Translations under genes and position numbers: made by a program
Source: Noviherbaspirillum suwonense
GTDB lineage: Bacteria > Pseudomonadota > Gammaproteobacteria > Burkholderiales > Burkholderiaceae_D
Reading direction: 5' to 3'
NCBI RefSeq assembly: GCF_900182955.1
Contig: NZ_FXUL01000034.1
Location: 1 to 41,372, forward strand
DNA: 41,372 nt
In this document: one piece after another, positions 16,689 to 23,793 of the stretch
Numbering within the stretch: position 1 is the stretch's first letter
How the letters are laid out: the number at the start of each line of letters is the position of its first letter
Notes under the pieces: generated by a model
Databases searched by the model: none
What the model was told of the DNA's origin: nothing
Seen by the model: the letters and a program-made list of their open reading frames with translations, nothing else

Positions 16689-17583
16689 CCTGGACCTCGC
16701 CGCCCAAGGCGTTGATCAGTCCGTTAATCAGGCTGTTGAGTTCGCCGGTCATCAGGGCCCAGTCCGAGTCGAACACTTCGTCCGAACCTTTCGCGGTGGG
16801 ATCGGCATGGTTCTTCAGCACTTCCAGCGGCCGGATACGCTTAATGGTGGTGTTGCCAGACAGGACAAACGAGATCTTGCCGTTCCAGGTCATGGCCAGA
16901 TTCAGGCACTGCTTGCCGGCGACGATATGATTACGCACATCCTGCGCATCCAGCGAGTGGCGGGTGTATTTGACGGTAGCCTTGCCTTCGCTCATCGACT
17001 GCAGTTCGGCCTCGTTGTCGACCGTGAAGGCGCCGGGCGCTTCATCTTCGGACAGCCATTCGGTCATGGCGGTCGTGGTGGAACGGCAAAGACGCAAGCT
17101 GGAGACTGGAAGCTGCTCGACGGCCTTGACCAGGTACTTGAAGACGAGTTCTGCCTTGGCTGGCGACGATGCATCGATGCCGATCCAGCCGTTGACCGGA
17201 TCAATCCAGACCTGGATGGTGGACAGCACCGGAAAGGCCTTCGGCAGCAGGTCGTCGATGACCTGTTCCTTGATTTCCTTCAGCTGCTTCTTGCCGGGCT
17301 TGAAGCCTTGCTGGTTTTCCATCTCGGTCGCTTTTTCCTTGACCTTCTGCTTGATGGTCTGCCCCGGCAGGTTCTTTTTCTCGATGGCCAGCGAAATGAG
17401 GAACTGGCGATTGAAGGCATAGACCAGTTGCCCGTCATCGCGTGGGCTGATCCAGCCAATCGACTCGGACTGCAGACCGCTGCACGGCTGGAACGCCTGC
17501 GTGGCCAGCAGGCCAGCCAGCTTTGCTGCTGACATGTCCCAATGTGGCCGTAGCCGCAGTAACTGAAGGTTCTTGAACCACAT
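16672..17583 (-). CDS. rdgC: Recombination-associated protein RdgC
   Basis: The ATG at 17583 has AAGGGAGC upstream and gives 303 residues, the usual family length. The start MWFKNLQLLRL and the internal CSGLQSESIGWISP, FNRQFLISLAIEKKNLP and the KQKVKEK...GFKPGKKQLKEIKEQVIDDLLPKAF stretch are characteristic of RdgC. RdgC forms a ring-shaped dimer on duplex DNA and limits RecA-driven recombination; mobile elements often carry a copy. It leads an operon with two small hypothetical genes and an XRE regulator. No truncation seen. Confidence 0.95.
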   Translation of the reverse strand: MWFKNLQLLRLRPHWDMSAAKLAGLLATQAFQPCSGLQSESIGWISPRDDGQLVYAFNRQFLISLAIEKKNLPGQTIKQKVKEKATEMENQQGFKPGKKQLKEIKEQVIDDLLPKAFPVLSTIQVWIDPVNGWIGIDASSPAKAELVFKYLVKAVEQLPVSSLRLCRSTTTAMTEWLSEDEAPGAFTVDNEAELQSMSEGKATVKYTRHSLDAQDVRNHIVAGKQCLNLAMTWNGKISFVLSGNTTIKRIRPLEVLKNHADPTAKGSDEVFDSDWALMTGELNSLINGLINALGGEVQDELAA

Positions 17584-17690
17584 GCTCGCTCCCTTGCGTT
17601 GAAGATACATAACAGACGCCCATAATACGTAATGTATTTATGTGAAGCAAGGAAAAATGTATCTTTTGGGAAATGATTTTTTGCGGGGAG

Positions 17691-17713
17691 CCGGCCTTGA
17701 GCAAAGGCCGGTT
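17691..17713 (-). terminator. Weak hairpin after the 17739-18287 gene
   Basis: AACCGGCCTT pairs with AAGGCCGG(C) on the minus strand, but no T-run follows, so termination is uncertain. Confidence 0.3.
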
Positions 17714-17738
17714 GTTCTTGGCAACGAAGAACGGGGAA

Positions 17739-18287
17739 TTAGCGGGAGAAAAGCCAGGCGCCGTCTGGCTGCTTGACGACTTCGTGGTCCATCTTGATCG
17801 TTTCGCCGCTATCGTCGGCAAGGTAGACGACTTCAAACGACAAGGCGTTCAGGGCCTGCATCTTCCAGCCGTGAATGCGGGCGACGCTCAGGCATGCCGC
17901 CTTGTTGTGATACGGCGTATAGGACATCGGCAGCAAGCTGGCAAAATCCCGGCCGGGGGCGGTGTAGACCGCTGTACTAGCAGACGAATTGCATGCGCGC
18001 TTCTCGAGTACTGTCTTGATCGTTGGCGACGCTTCCCGTAGCGACGAGGCGATCCGCTTGTCACCCTGTTGTCCCTGGAGCGCCTGCAGGAGGCTTGCCT
18101 GCTGTTCGGCACTCATCTGCGGGGCAATCGGTACAGGGCGAGACGGCAATGTGCCAGATGGAGCCCTGGAAACGGCAGCCAGAGTATTGTTCAGACCAGA
18201 CAGGCCTTGGTTGACGTCCTGCAGCGTGGTGGCGCAACCGGCAAGGCCGAGCGCGGCGATTAGAGGAACAAGAATACGGGATGGCAT
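17739..18287 (-). CDS. Hypothetical lipoprotein, 182 residues
   Basis: The signal MPSRILVPLIAALGLAGC carries a clear lipobox (LAGC), so it is a lipidated envelope protein. AAAGGA precedes the ATG. A Gln/Ser-rich helical part (VNQGLSGLNNTLAAVSRAP; SAEQQASLLQALQGQQGDK) is followed by a small C-terminal domain with two cysteines (KRACNSS, KAACLSVARIHGWKMQALNALSFEVVYL) that may form a disulfide. No family recognised. Confidence 0.72.
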   Translation of the reverse strand: MPSRILVPLIAALGLAGCATTLQDVNQGLSGLNNTLAAVSRAPSGTLPSRPVPIAPQMSAEQQASLLQALQGQQGDKRIASSLREASPTIKTVLEKRACNSSASTAVYTAPGRDFASLLPMSYTPYHNKAACLSVARIHGWKMQALNALSFEVVYLADDSGETIKMDHEVVKQPDGAWLFSR

Positions 18288-18353
18288 GGAAGTCCTTTAA
18301 GTAAGTGGGATATCAGTGGAAGATCGTGGGTTCTGCGGGGATTACTGGGCACA

Positions 18354-18578
18354 TCAGCTTGGCTCGCTGACGAACTGCCAGCGAACCTGTTGAGCCTGAA
18401 ATGAATTCAGCGTCACGGTGATATCGCCGAGGCCAATAATTCCTTCGTCATACACGGTGCGCATATGCACACTATCGTCTCGGACCGCCTGGATGATGAA
18501 AACGCGTAGTCCCAAATGAGGATGCTTTTCTGCCCAAGTCTGGCCAGTACGTACCTGATGCTGTGTGCTTGTATTCAT
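18354..18578 (-). CDS. Small hypothetical protein, 74 residues
   Basis: The start is the ATG at 18578 (MNTSTQHQVRTGQTWAEKHPHLGLRVFIIQAV); the upstream extension looks like non-coding leader and was not used. The product looks like a small strand-rich domain, with GQTWAEKHPHLGLRVFIIQAVRDDSVHMRTVYDEGIIGLGDITVTLNSF. There is only a weak AGAGC upstream. Orientation and composition fit the single-gene units around it. Function unknown. Confidence 0.5.
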   Translation of the reverse strand: MNTSTQHQVRTGQTWAEKHPHLGLRVFIIQAVRDDSVHMRTVYDEGIIGLGDITVTLNSFQAQQVRWQFVSEPS

Positions 18579-18742
18579 GAATGCTCTGACAGATTGGATT
18601 CGCTGCACAAAAGGCGTAGGCATTGCCTCATACAACGCAATTGCGCCATAACAAGGCAGCATAATACGCCTGGTATTTCTTATGGGCAAGATAAATATTT
18701 CCGCAAAGACTTTTCCGCAGCTACCTGACATCCCGAAAAATG

Positions 18743-18767
18743 AAAAAGGCCCGGAGTTTCGGGGCCT
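18743..18767 (-). terminator. Orphan minus-strand terminator
   Basis: GGCCCcGAAACTCCgGGGCC-type hairpin on the minus strand followed by TTTTTCATTTTTC. No minus-strand gene of normal size ends upstream of it; the next gene upstream in that direction is on the opposite strand. It may close a small RNA or insulate the 18354-18578 gene. Confidence 0.65.
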
Positions 18768-18956
18768 CTATCTGCATTAGATTGAAATTTCAACCTTCCC
18801 GATAGTCTAAGTTCTGCCAGAAGCAGGGTTACTTAGTCGCGGACAATTTGATGTTTCTTTTGCAATTTCTTATGCATGGATGTAATTCAGATCGTCCAAC
18901 AAAGATGTGCGTGCTGTACCGCGAGGAGCGGCTCCGGCGTACACGAAAGGACTCAC

Positions 18957-19661
18957 ATGATGCTACGCAATAGGCGTAACCAACCTACCGAAGCGGAACC
19001 GCATGGTGCCGAGCGCGGACTTGACCGCTTCGAGGGATTCAGCGACGCAGTTTTCGCCATCGCGCTGACCCTGCTGATCGTCGAGATCAAGGTCCCCGGA
19101 TCTCCAGAGGGATCGCATGACTACAGTGACCTGGCAAGTGCCATGGCTGAGCAGTGGCGCGAATTTCTCGCGCTCGTTCTCTGCTATGTCGTAATCGGCG
19201 CCTACTGGCTGCAGCACCATTATTCGGGTCGCATTTATGCTAAGAGTGATCACTGGTTCGGCGTGATCAACCTCCTGTTCCTGCTGGCGATCGTCGTCAT
19301 TCCTTATCCAATCCGCGTCTGGTGCTTCCACCTCGGCACGGGCTTCGAACCCGCCGCGTCAGTGACCCTGGTTGCCGGTCTTGCCTTGACCGGCTGCACC
19401 TGGATGGGGAAGTGGTTCTATGCAATGCAAGGCCGCCGATTGATGGACGAACGGCTCGCACCCGATTTTCTCCAGCAAATGACGCGCCGCTTCGGCGTAG
19501 CGACGCTGGTCCAGATCGCTGCAGTTCCGGTCGTAGTCGTGGCGCCGCGTATCGGAGTGGCCATTGCACTGCTGTGCGTCGCCTACTTCCTGCTGCCACA
19601 GCCCACGCCGCGCTACAAGCCCAGGGAGGAGCCGAGCGAGGATGAGAAATTGAACAAGTAG
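18957..19661 (+). CDS. TMEM175-family (DUF1211) potassium channel
   Basis: The start at 18957 has GAAAGGA upstream and gives 234 residues. The family signature is clear: RGLDRFEGFSDAVFAIALTLLIVEIKVP with the FSD motif in the first membrane helix. Further segments are LALVLCYVVIGAYWLQHHY, VINLLFLLAIVVIPYPI, SVTLVAGLALTGCTWMGKWF, FGVATLVQIAAVPVVVVAP and IGVAIALLCVAYFLLP, about six in all, with a basic/acidic tail. Bacterial TMEM175 proteins form tetrameric potassium-selective channels in the inner membrane. It is transcribed convergently with the 19767-20042 gene; paired palindromes lie between them. Confidence 0.9.
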   Translation: MMLRNRRNQPTEAEPHGAERGLDRFEGFSDAVFAIALTLLIVEIKVPGSPEGSHDYSDLASAMAEQWREFLALVLCYVVIGAYWLQHHYSGRIYAKSDHWFGVINLLFLLAIVVIPYPIRVWCFHLGTGFEPAASVTLVAGLALTGCTWMGKWFYAMQGRRLMDERLAPDFLQQMTRRFGVATLVQIAAVPVVVVAPRIGVAIALLCVAYFLLPQPTPRYKPREEPSEDEKLNK

Positions 19662-19689
19662 CCAATTCGATGTGAAGCGCATTACAAAA

Positions 19690-19758
19690 TTGGATTGTGC
19701 AATCCAACTGCATGCTTACTTGCGCACCTCCTGCTCATGATTGGATTGCACAATCCAA
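19690..19758. repeat. Two 18-base palindromes in inverted orientation
   Basis: TTGGATTGTGCAATCCAA (19690-19707) and TTGGATTGCACAATCCAA (19741-19758) are exact reverse complements of each other, and each is itself palindromic apart from the central two bases. They are 51 bases apart, about five helical turns, between the 3' ends of two convergent genes. There is no T-run, so they are not typical terminators. Confidence 0.85.
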
Positions 19759-19766
19759 AGTAGGCG

Positions 19767-20042
19767 TTAGCGTAAGCGGCTGGATTTCATGTTGCCATAG
19801 AGGCTGTCCGTATTGGCATTCCTGAGTGCGACGCACTTTGGTTCATCTTCCTGCCGGACGGTGCCAAGCCGCTTACAGAATTCGCCGGTCTCGGTCTTGA
19901 ATTTCGCGTCCGCCTGCAGCTGCTTCTCGAACTTCATTTCCTGCTGCACGAACTCTTCGTTGGACATGGCAGCCAGGGCGGAGGCGCTGGCCAGCGACAG
20001 GCTGGCGCAGATTAGTGCTGCGAATTTGTATGACATCTTCAT
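19767..20042 (-). CDS. Small exported protein of unknown function
   Basis: The start at 20042 gives a signal peptide MKMSYKFAALICASLSLASASALAA; the frame upstream overlaps another gene and lacks support. The mature part is about 65 residues and charged (MSNEEFVQQEMKFEKQLQADAKFKTETGEFCKRLGTVRQEDEPKCVALRNAN), with two cysteines likely to form a disulfide. The ribosome binding site is weak. It follows the helicase operon by 50 bases on the same strand and may be its last gene. Confidence 0.65.
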   Translation of the reverse strand: MKMSYKFAALICASLSLASASALAAMSNEEFVQQEMKFEKQLQADAKFKTETGEFCKRLGTVRQEDEPKCVALRNANTDSLYGNMKSSRLR

Positions 20043-20092
20043 GGGGTTTCTTTCGTCGTTTAAAAACTGTGCCGCAGCACAGGGATTAGTAT

Positions 20093-20311
20093 TCAAGCTT
20101 GTTTGGCTCGCCTATATGCGACCATCACGCCGGCAGCGCCTGCCACCGACACAAGTGAACTGCCCCAGACAAGCGGCATGCGCCATTGCTCCAGAGTGGC
20201 CGGCGCAAAGGGGATGAGGGTCAGGACCGTCACGCCGGCATTGAGGCCATGCAGACTCCATTTCGTCAGCGCCGTCTTTTGCGCCAGCATTGTTCTAAGC
20301 GTCGTAATCAC
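20093..20311 (-). CDS. Tiny membrane protein, helicase operon
   Basis: The start is GTG at 20311, with AAGGA eight to ten bases upstream, overlapping the end of the preceding gene by 17 bases. The 72-residue product has two membrane segments (LNAGVTVLTLIPFAPATLEQW and LVWGSSLVSVAGAAGVMVAYRR) and a basic end. Its function is unknown; its overlap with neighbours suggests a joint role with the helicase. Confidence 0.6.
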   Translation of the reverse strand: MITTLRTMLAQKTALTKWSLHGLNAGVTVLTLIPFAPATLEQWRMPLVWGSSLVSVAGAAGVMVAYRRAKQA

Positions 20312-20531
20312 TTCTTTTTTCCTTGTTCGGTTCTTCTTTGCCTGTAGCGTGAGGTCGGCGCGGGAGAGTCATGTGTTGCCCGAAAAACCAGACGAACACC
20401 AGTGGCCAGCCGATAAAGGCAGCCAGCGCCAGCAGCCCGGCATAAAGCCACTGGTGGTGCCTGGCCAGCCAGATCACGCCAGCGGTTGCCACACCCATGA
20501 CGACAATGTTCAGCGTTCGCAAAGGACTCAT
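20295..20531 (-). CDS. Tiny membrane protein, helicase operon
   Basis: The ATG overlaps the stop of the preceding gene as ATGA. The 78-residue product has two membrane segments (LNIVVMGVATAGVIWLARHH and LYAGLLALAAFIGWPLVFVWFFG), then a charged cytoplasmic tail (PRRPHATGKEEPNKEKRSDYDA). No recognised family. Together with the next gene it forms a pair of small two-helix membrane proteins, an unusual companion for a DNA helicase. Confidence 0.65.
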   Translation of the reverse strand: MSPLRTLNIVVMGVATAGVIWLARHHQWLYAGLLALAAFIGWPLVFVWFFGQHMTLPRRPHATGKEEPNKEKRSDYDA

Positions 20532-20872
20532 TGCACGCCGTCCCGCTGCGCCTTGTGTTTCACCAGGCGCGCGAGGGCTTCCTTCGGTTCGTGGGGGTGC
20601 GTCACTTTGAGCCCGCGTTCGACCAGCGTGCGGATCTCGGCCATGATGCGGCGCCCGACCAGCCGGGATGCGCCGATCCGCGCCAGTTCTTCGGTGCGCT
20701 GGCCTTCCACATCCATGGCCCAGCTGCGAAGCTGCGCCCGCGCGGCCGGCACCGATCCCCGTATGAGCGTGAAAACGTGATACAGGTCCGGGTCGACCGA
20801 GATCGATGTGCGCTTCTTCCGGCCGTCGACCGTCTTGGGATAGACGATCCGGACAAAATCATCCTTGGGCAT
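20528..20872 (-). CDS. Small basic protein, possible ribbon-helix-helix type
   Basis: The 114-residue product starts MPKDDFVRIVYPKTVDGRKKRTSISVDPDLYHVFTLIRGS. The KKRTSISVDPDLYHVF stretch resembles the strand-helix entry of ribbon-helix-helix DNA-binding proteins. The rest is helical and basic. It overlaps the 3' end of the helicase gene by 14 bases and has an AGAGG element for translation. Its role may be DNA binding or regulation of the operon (inference). Confidence 0.65.
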   Translation of the reverse strand: MPKDDFVRIVYPKTVDGRKKRTSISVDPDLYHVFTLIRGSVPAARAQLRSWAMDVEGQRTEELARIGASRLVGRRIMAEIRTLVERGLKVTHPHEPKEALARLVKHKAQRDGVQ

Positions 20873-22640
20873 TCTGCCTCTTCTTGAAATGTGCCTGGAA
20901 AGCGCCCATGACGGCTGCGTTCTTTTCCCAGTAGTGAAGGCAAAGCCGGGTTTCGAGGATCATCTTGACGGCGCTGGCGACAATTTCTTCCACCGGCACG
21001 CCCAACTCTTTGGCGATAATCTGTTCGTCGAGCCGGGCGGTGCGAACGATAAATTTCTCGATCGCGGTTTCCCGGATGAAGTGCGGGTCAGGGGCCGCTG
21101 GCGCCGGGACGCCTGCTTTTGCCGCATGAATGACTTCCTCGGCTTCCTTCAGCGCGACTGGCGGCGCACCGGCCGGAATCGGCGTTCCAACTTGGAACGG
21201 TTGCCCGGCAAGATGCAATTTCCACAAATCCAGGAAACTGCGCATGTTCTGGTTGATTTCCAGGGCGGTAATGGCGCGGGTCATGCCGACGTACAGCATG
21301 TTGACCTCCTGCGCCATTTCATCGCCGCTCATGTCGCGGAACTTGCCATGCTCGTCCAGCAATTCCTCAAAGTCATTCTCCAGCACGACCTGATCGAATT
21401 CCAGCCCTTTTGCCCGGTGAACCGTCATCACCAGCACATCGGCCTCGTCGCGGTTTGCGCAGTTCTGTGCCCGCACATTGGCGACCAGGCCCGGCAGGTT
21501 ATGGCCGTAATCCTTCACCGCGCTCATGAGCGACATGATTTCCTTGTCGTCCACTGCATGAGCATAGGACTCCAGTTCGTCCAAATCCTCAAAGGCGCGG
21601 AAGAACGGATCGGTGATCGCGCCAGGCGTCTTGTTCCAGATCTGGAAGACATCGAGCAGCTTGCCCAGCGGGTAGGTATCGATTCCACCGACGAAATGCA
21701 CCTTCTTGGTGTTGAGCAAGGCAACCGCGTTTGCAAAGACCTTCGCGTTCGTGCGGCAGATAATGGCGTATTGCCGGGTGCGATCCGCACGCGCATGGGT
21801 CAGTTCAGCTACACCGCGGCCGATGATGCTGCGTTCCTCTTTCTTGAAGCACTTGAGCAGGTGGTTCGACACAGTGGCCACGCCGCGGCCGAAACGGAAG
21901 CTGTGGGTCAGGGAATGACGCTCAGGCTCGCCCTCGATCATTTCAAAGGCGTGCATCGCATGCCGAAAGCCATAGATCGACTGGTGACGATCGCCTACCA
22001 GCACCTTCTTGCACTTCTGATTGACATAGATGGCCGCCGTACAGGGATTGGCGTCCTGAAATTCGTCAAACAGGATCGCCTGATATTTCGCTGACAGGTC
22101 CGGGTTGGAGAGCTGGAACAGTTTCAGGTAGCCGTCATGCGGCATGCGCAACTGCGTGTTATCGACATTCTTGACCTCCTCCCACAATGCAATGGCGTTC
22201 TTCAGCACCAGGTCGCGACTGGCAACAGGCACCTCGGGCGGCACATGGTCGGCCAGAATGGTGCGATCAGCCGAGGCGATGAAGCGTTCAACGGTGCTTA
22301 CCAGGTACGTCGCGGCCAGGACCGGAATGCTGTAGAAACGCATGACGTCATTGGGACGCAGCATGCCGGTCTTGTGGGCATACAGGCGGCCGGTATAGGG
22401 GAACGCAAGGGAATGGGTAGTCTTGCACTGGACGTTGGGCGGAAACTTGGCTTGCGCTTCCATCTGGATCGCCTTGTTGAAAGCGACGTACAGCATTCGT
22501 TCGTAGGGCCGCGCCAGTGCGTACTGCACCAGGGTGAAAGTCTTGCTGGCGCCGGCGAAGGCTTCGACAACCAGATACGGGGCGTTGCTCTTGACGATGC
22601 CGCGCTGTTCGGTCGTCAGGGTGATGGTGCTTTCTTCCAT
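20859..22640 (-). CDS. Superfamily 1 helicase, Fbh1/UvrD-like
   Basis: The 593-residue product has the ordered motifs of a UvrD-type ATP-dependent helicase: LTTEQ (Q motif, 8-12), EAFAGASKTFTL (Walker A, 26-37), THSLAF (75-80), ILFDEFQDANP (Walker B, 189-199), LVGDRHQSIYGFRHA (214-228), THSFRFG, VMTVHRAKGLEFDQVVL (404-420) and MLYVGMTRA (448-456). The Walker A is degenerate, with GASKT instead of GSGKT; Lys and Thr are kept. The compact layout and order resemble the Fbh1 group, which removes recombinase filaments. The C-terminal about 120 residues are not recognised. It is first in an operon with three overlapping small genes. GAGGAA precedes the ATG. Confidence 0.9.
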   Translation of the reverse strand: MEESTITLTTEQRGIVKSNAPYLVVEAFAGASKTFTLVQYALARPYERMLYVAFNKAIQMEAQAKFPPNVQCKTTHSLAFPYTGRLYAHKTGMLRPNDVMRFYSIPVLAATYLVSTVERFIASADRTILADHVPPEVPVASRDLVLKNAIALWEEVKNVDNTQLRMPHDGYLKLFQLSNPDLSAKYQAILFDEFQDANPCTAAIYVNQKCKKVLVGDRHQSIYGFRHAMHAFEMIEGEPERHSLTHSFRFGRGVATVSNHLLKCFKKEERSIIGRGVAELTHARADRTRQYAIICRTNAKVFANAVALLNTKKVHFVGGIDTYPLGKLLDVFQIWNKTPGAITDPFFRAFEDLDELESYAHAVDDKEIMSLMSAVKDYGHNLPGLVANVRAQNCANRDEADVLVMTVHRAKGLEFDQVVLENDFEELLDEHGKFRDMSGDEMAQEVNMLYVGMTRAITALEINQNMRSFLDLWKLHLAGQPFQVGTPIPAGAPPVALKEAEEVIHAAKAGVPAPAAPDPHFIRETAIEKFIVRTARLDEQIIAKELGVPVEEIVASAVKMILETRLCLHYWEKNAAVMGAFQAHFKKRQNAQG

Positions 22641-22750
22641 GCTTTTTTTCCTCGCCCCTTATATGAGGCCTTACTTGTTCAGTCCTCCCGCACTGGCATT
22701 CGGCCGGGGATCACGGCAGCTGTCCACACGATGAACTTCCTTCCGTGCGG

Positions 22751-23033
22751 CACAACCATTTGTGTCTACTATACCATCTGTATTTCCTATCATCAATCTT
22801 TATTACGGGTACGTGTTATGGAGCGTTGCGCGCCTGCACAACAGTTTATGCCTTGGGCCAGCCTATAAATGCGGTGCATAGAGATACGCTTCCTTACAGG
22901 CCTTGATCGTCACACGAGGATGGATGCACAACGATTTATGCTTAGGCGGTAGCGCGTATACCTGTTCTGCCGACACAAGTATTTATGCCGTTGACGGGTG
23001 CCATATAGCTTCGTCGGCACAAGCATTTATGCC
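22751..23033 (+). repeat. Five iteron-like direct repeats
   Basis: Consensus CACAAnnnTTTATGCC at 22837-22852, 22927-22942, 22974-22989 and 23018-23033, with a diverged copy (CACAACCATTTGTGTC) at 22751-22766. Start-to-start distances are 86, 90, 47 and 44 bases, roughly multiples of 45. Most copies are preceded by G or GG. Same-strand 16-base repeats of this kind are typical of protein-binding iterons in plasmid origins or centromeres. Confidence 0.7.
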
Positions 23034-23228
23034 GGGTTGCGAGTGTAAACCTGGGCTTCAGGAAGTAGCGCCCCAGAGATGGCATACAGGCTAGAAAGGC
23101 AAAGGATGCTCGTACCGGCTCATCCTCATTGTCCGGTTGGGTGAGAGCAGTTGGATAGCCCGGTCAAGCGGCGGCTGAAAGGCACGGCGCAGGCGGAGTC
23201 AGTACATCCCGCACGGGAACGGTTATTC

Positions 23229-23510
23229 ATGTTCACAAGCCTCGGCCAGGCGAAAGGATAAGAGCAAGGGCGAGTCCCAGCCATTATGTTCAAACGGCTC
23301 GGCCAAGGGTCAAGGTACGAGGAAGCGCCAGTTTCAGCCCTCATGTTCAAACGGCTTGGTCAAGAGGCAAGGAATGAGCAACCGCCCATCTCGGCAATTG
23401 TGTTCACACAGCCCATCCCTGCCCTCATGTTCAAACGGCTCGCCCAGGAGGCAAAGAACGAGCAAGCACCCATCCCGGCCATTGTGTTCACACAGCCCAT
23501 CCCTGCCACG
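23229..23510 (+). repeat. 57-base tandem repeat, partly reduced to 27 bases
   Basis: Units start at 23229, 23286, 23343, 23400, 23427 and 23484, each with (A/G)TGTTCA(A/C)A followed by C(G/A)GC. Spacing is 57, 57, 57, 27 and 57. From 23343 the array is two copies of an 84-base composite (57 plus 27). In one frame the units read MFKRLGQ-x-A-x-NEQ-x-PI-x-AIVFTQPIPA, but the first unit has a stop codon and there is no ribosome binding site, so coding is doubtful. Confidence 0.8.
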
Positions 23511-23793
23511 ACCTCCCGCAAACGACACCGGTCGCATCATGGGTCCGCCCTTCAAACTACTGATGGTGGAACAAGGAAGAACTTTGCAAATGGGGCCGCT
23601 GTTTCCGCACTTGAACAACGATCACTCCAAACCGATGCCCTCCCCCTTCCGCTGTTGAAACGACGCCAGTCGCGGACAGGACCGAGCTAAAGGCATACCG
23701 AACAAAGAAAGGGGGCAAGCGGGGCCATGCTTGCGCCGGATGAAAAAGACAGCAGTCCGCGTTGATCGGTAGGCGGGGCGGGCCAGGCCGAGA

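Noticed and set aside
18831-18875. 14-codon minus-strand frame MHKKLQKKHQIVRD before the orphan terminator
   Set aside because: No good ribosome binding site and too short to support alone; the region is reported as a possible small RNA instead.
19690-19758. parS site for ParB
   Set aside because: The palindrome does not resemble the TGTTTCACGTGAAACA consensus and no parAB genes are present.
20865-22094. 409-codon plus-strand frame over the helicase
   Set aside because: Antisense shadow of a helicase with all motifs present on the minus strand.
22751-23033. CRISPR array
   Set aside because: Repeats are only 16 bases, imperfect, and spacing varies from 44 to 90 bases; no cas genes are present.
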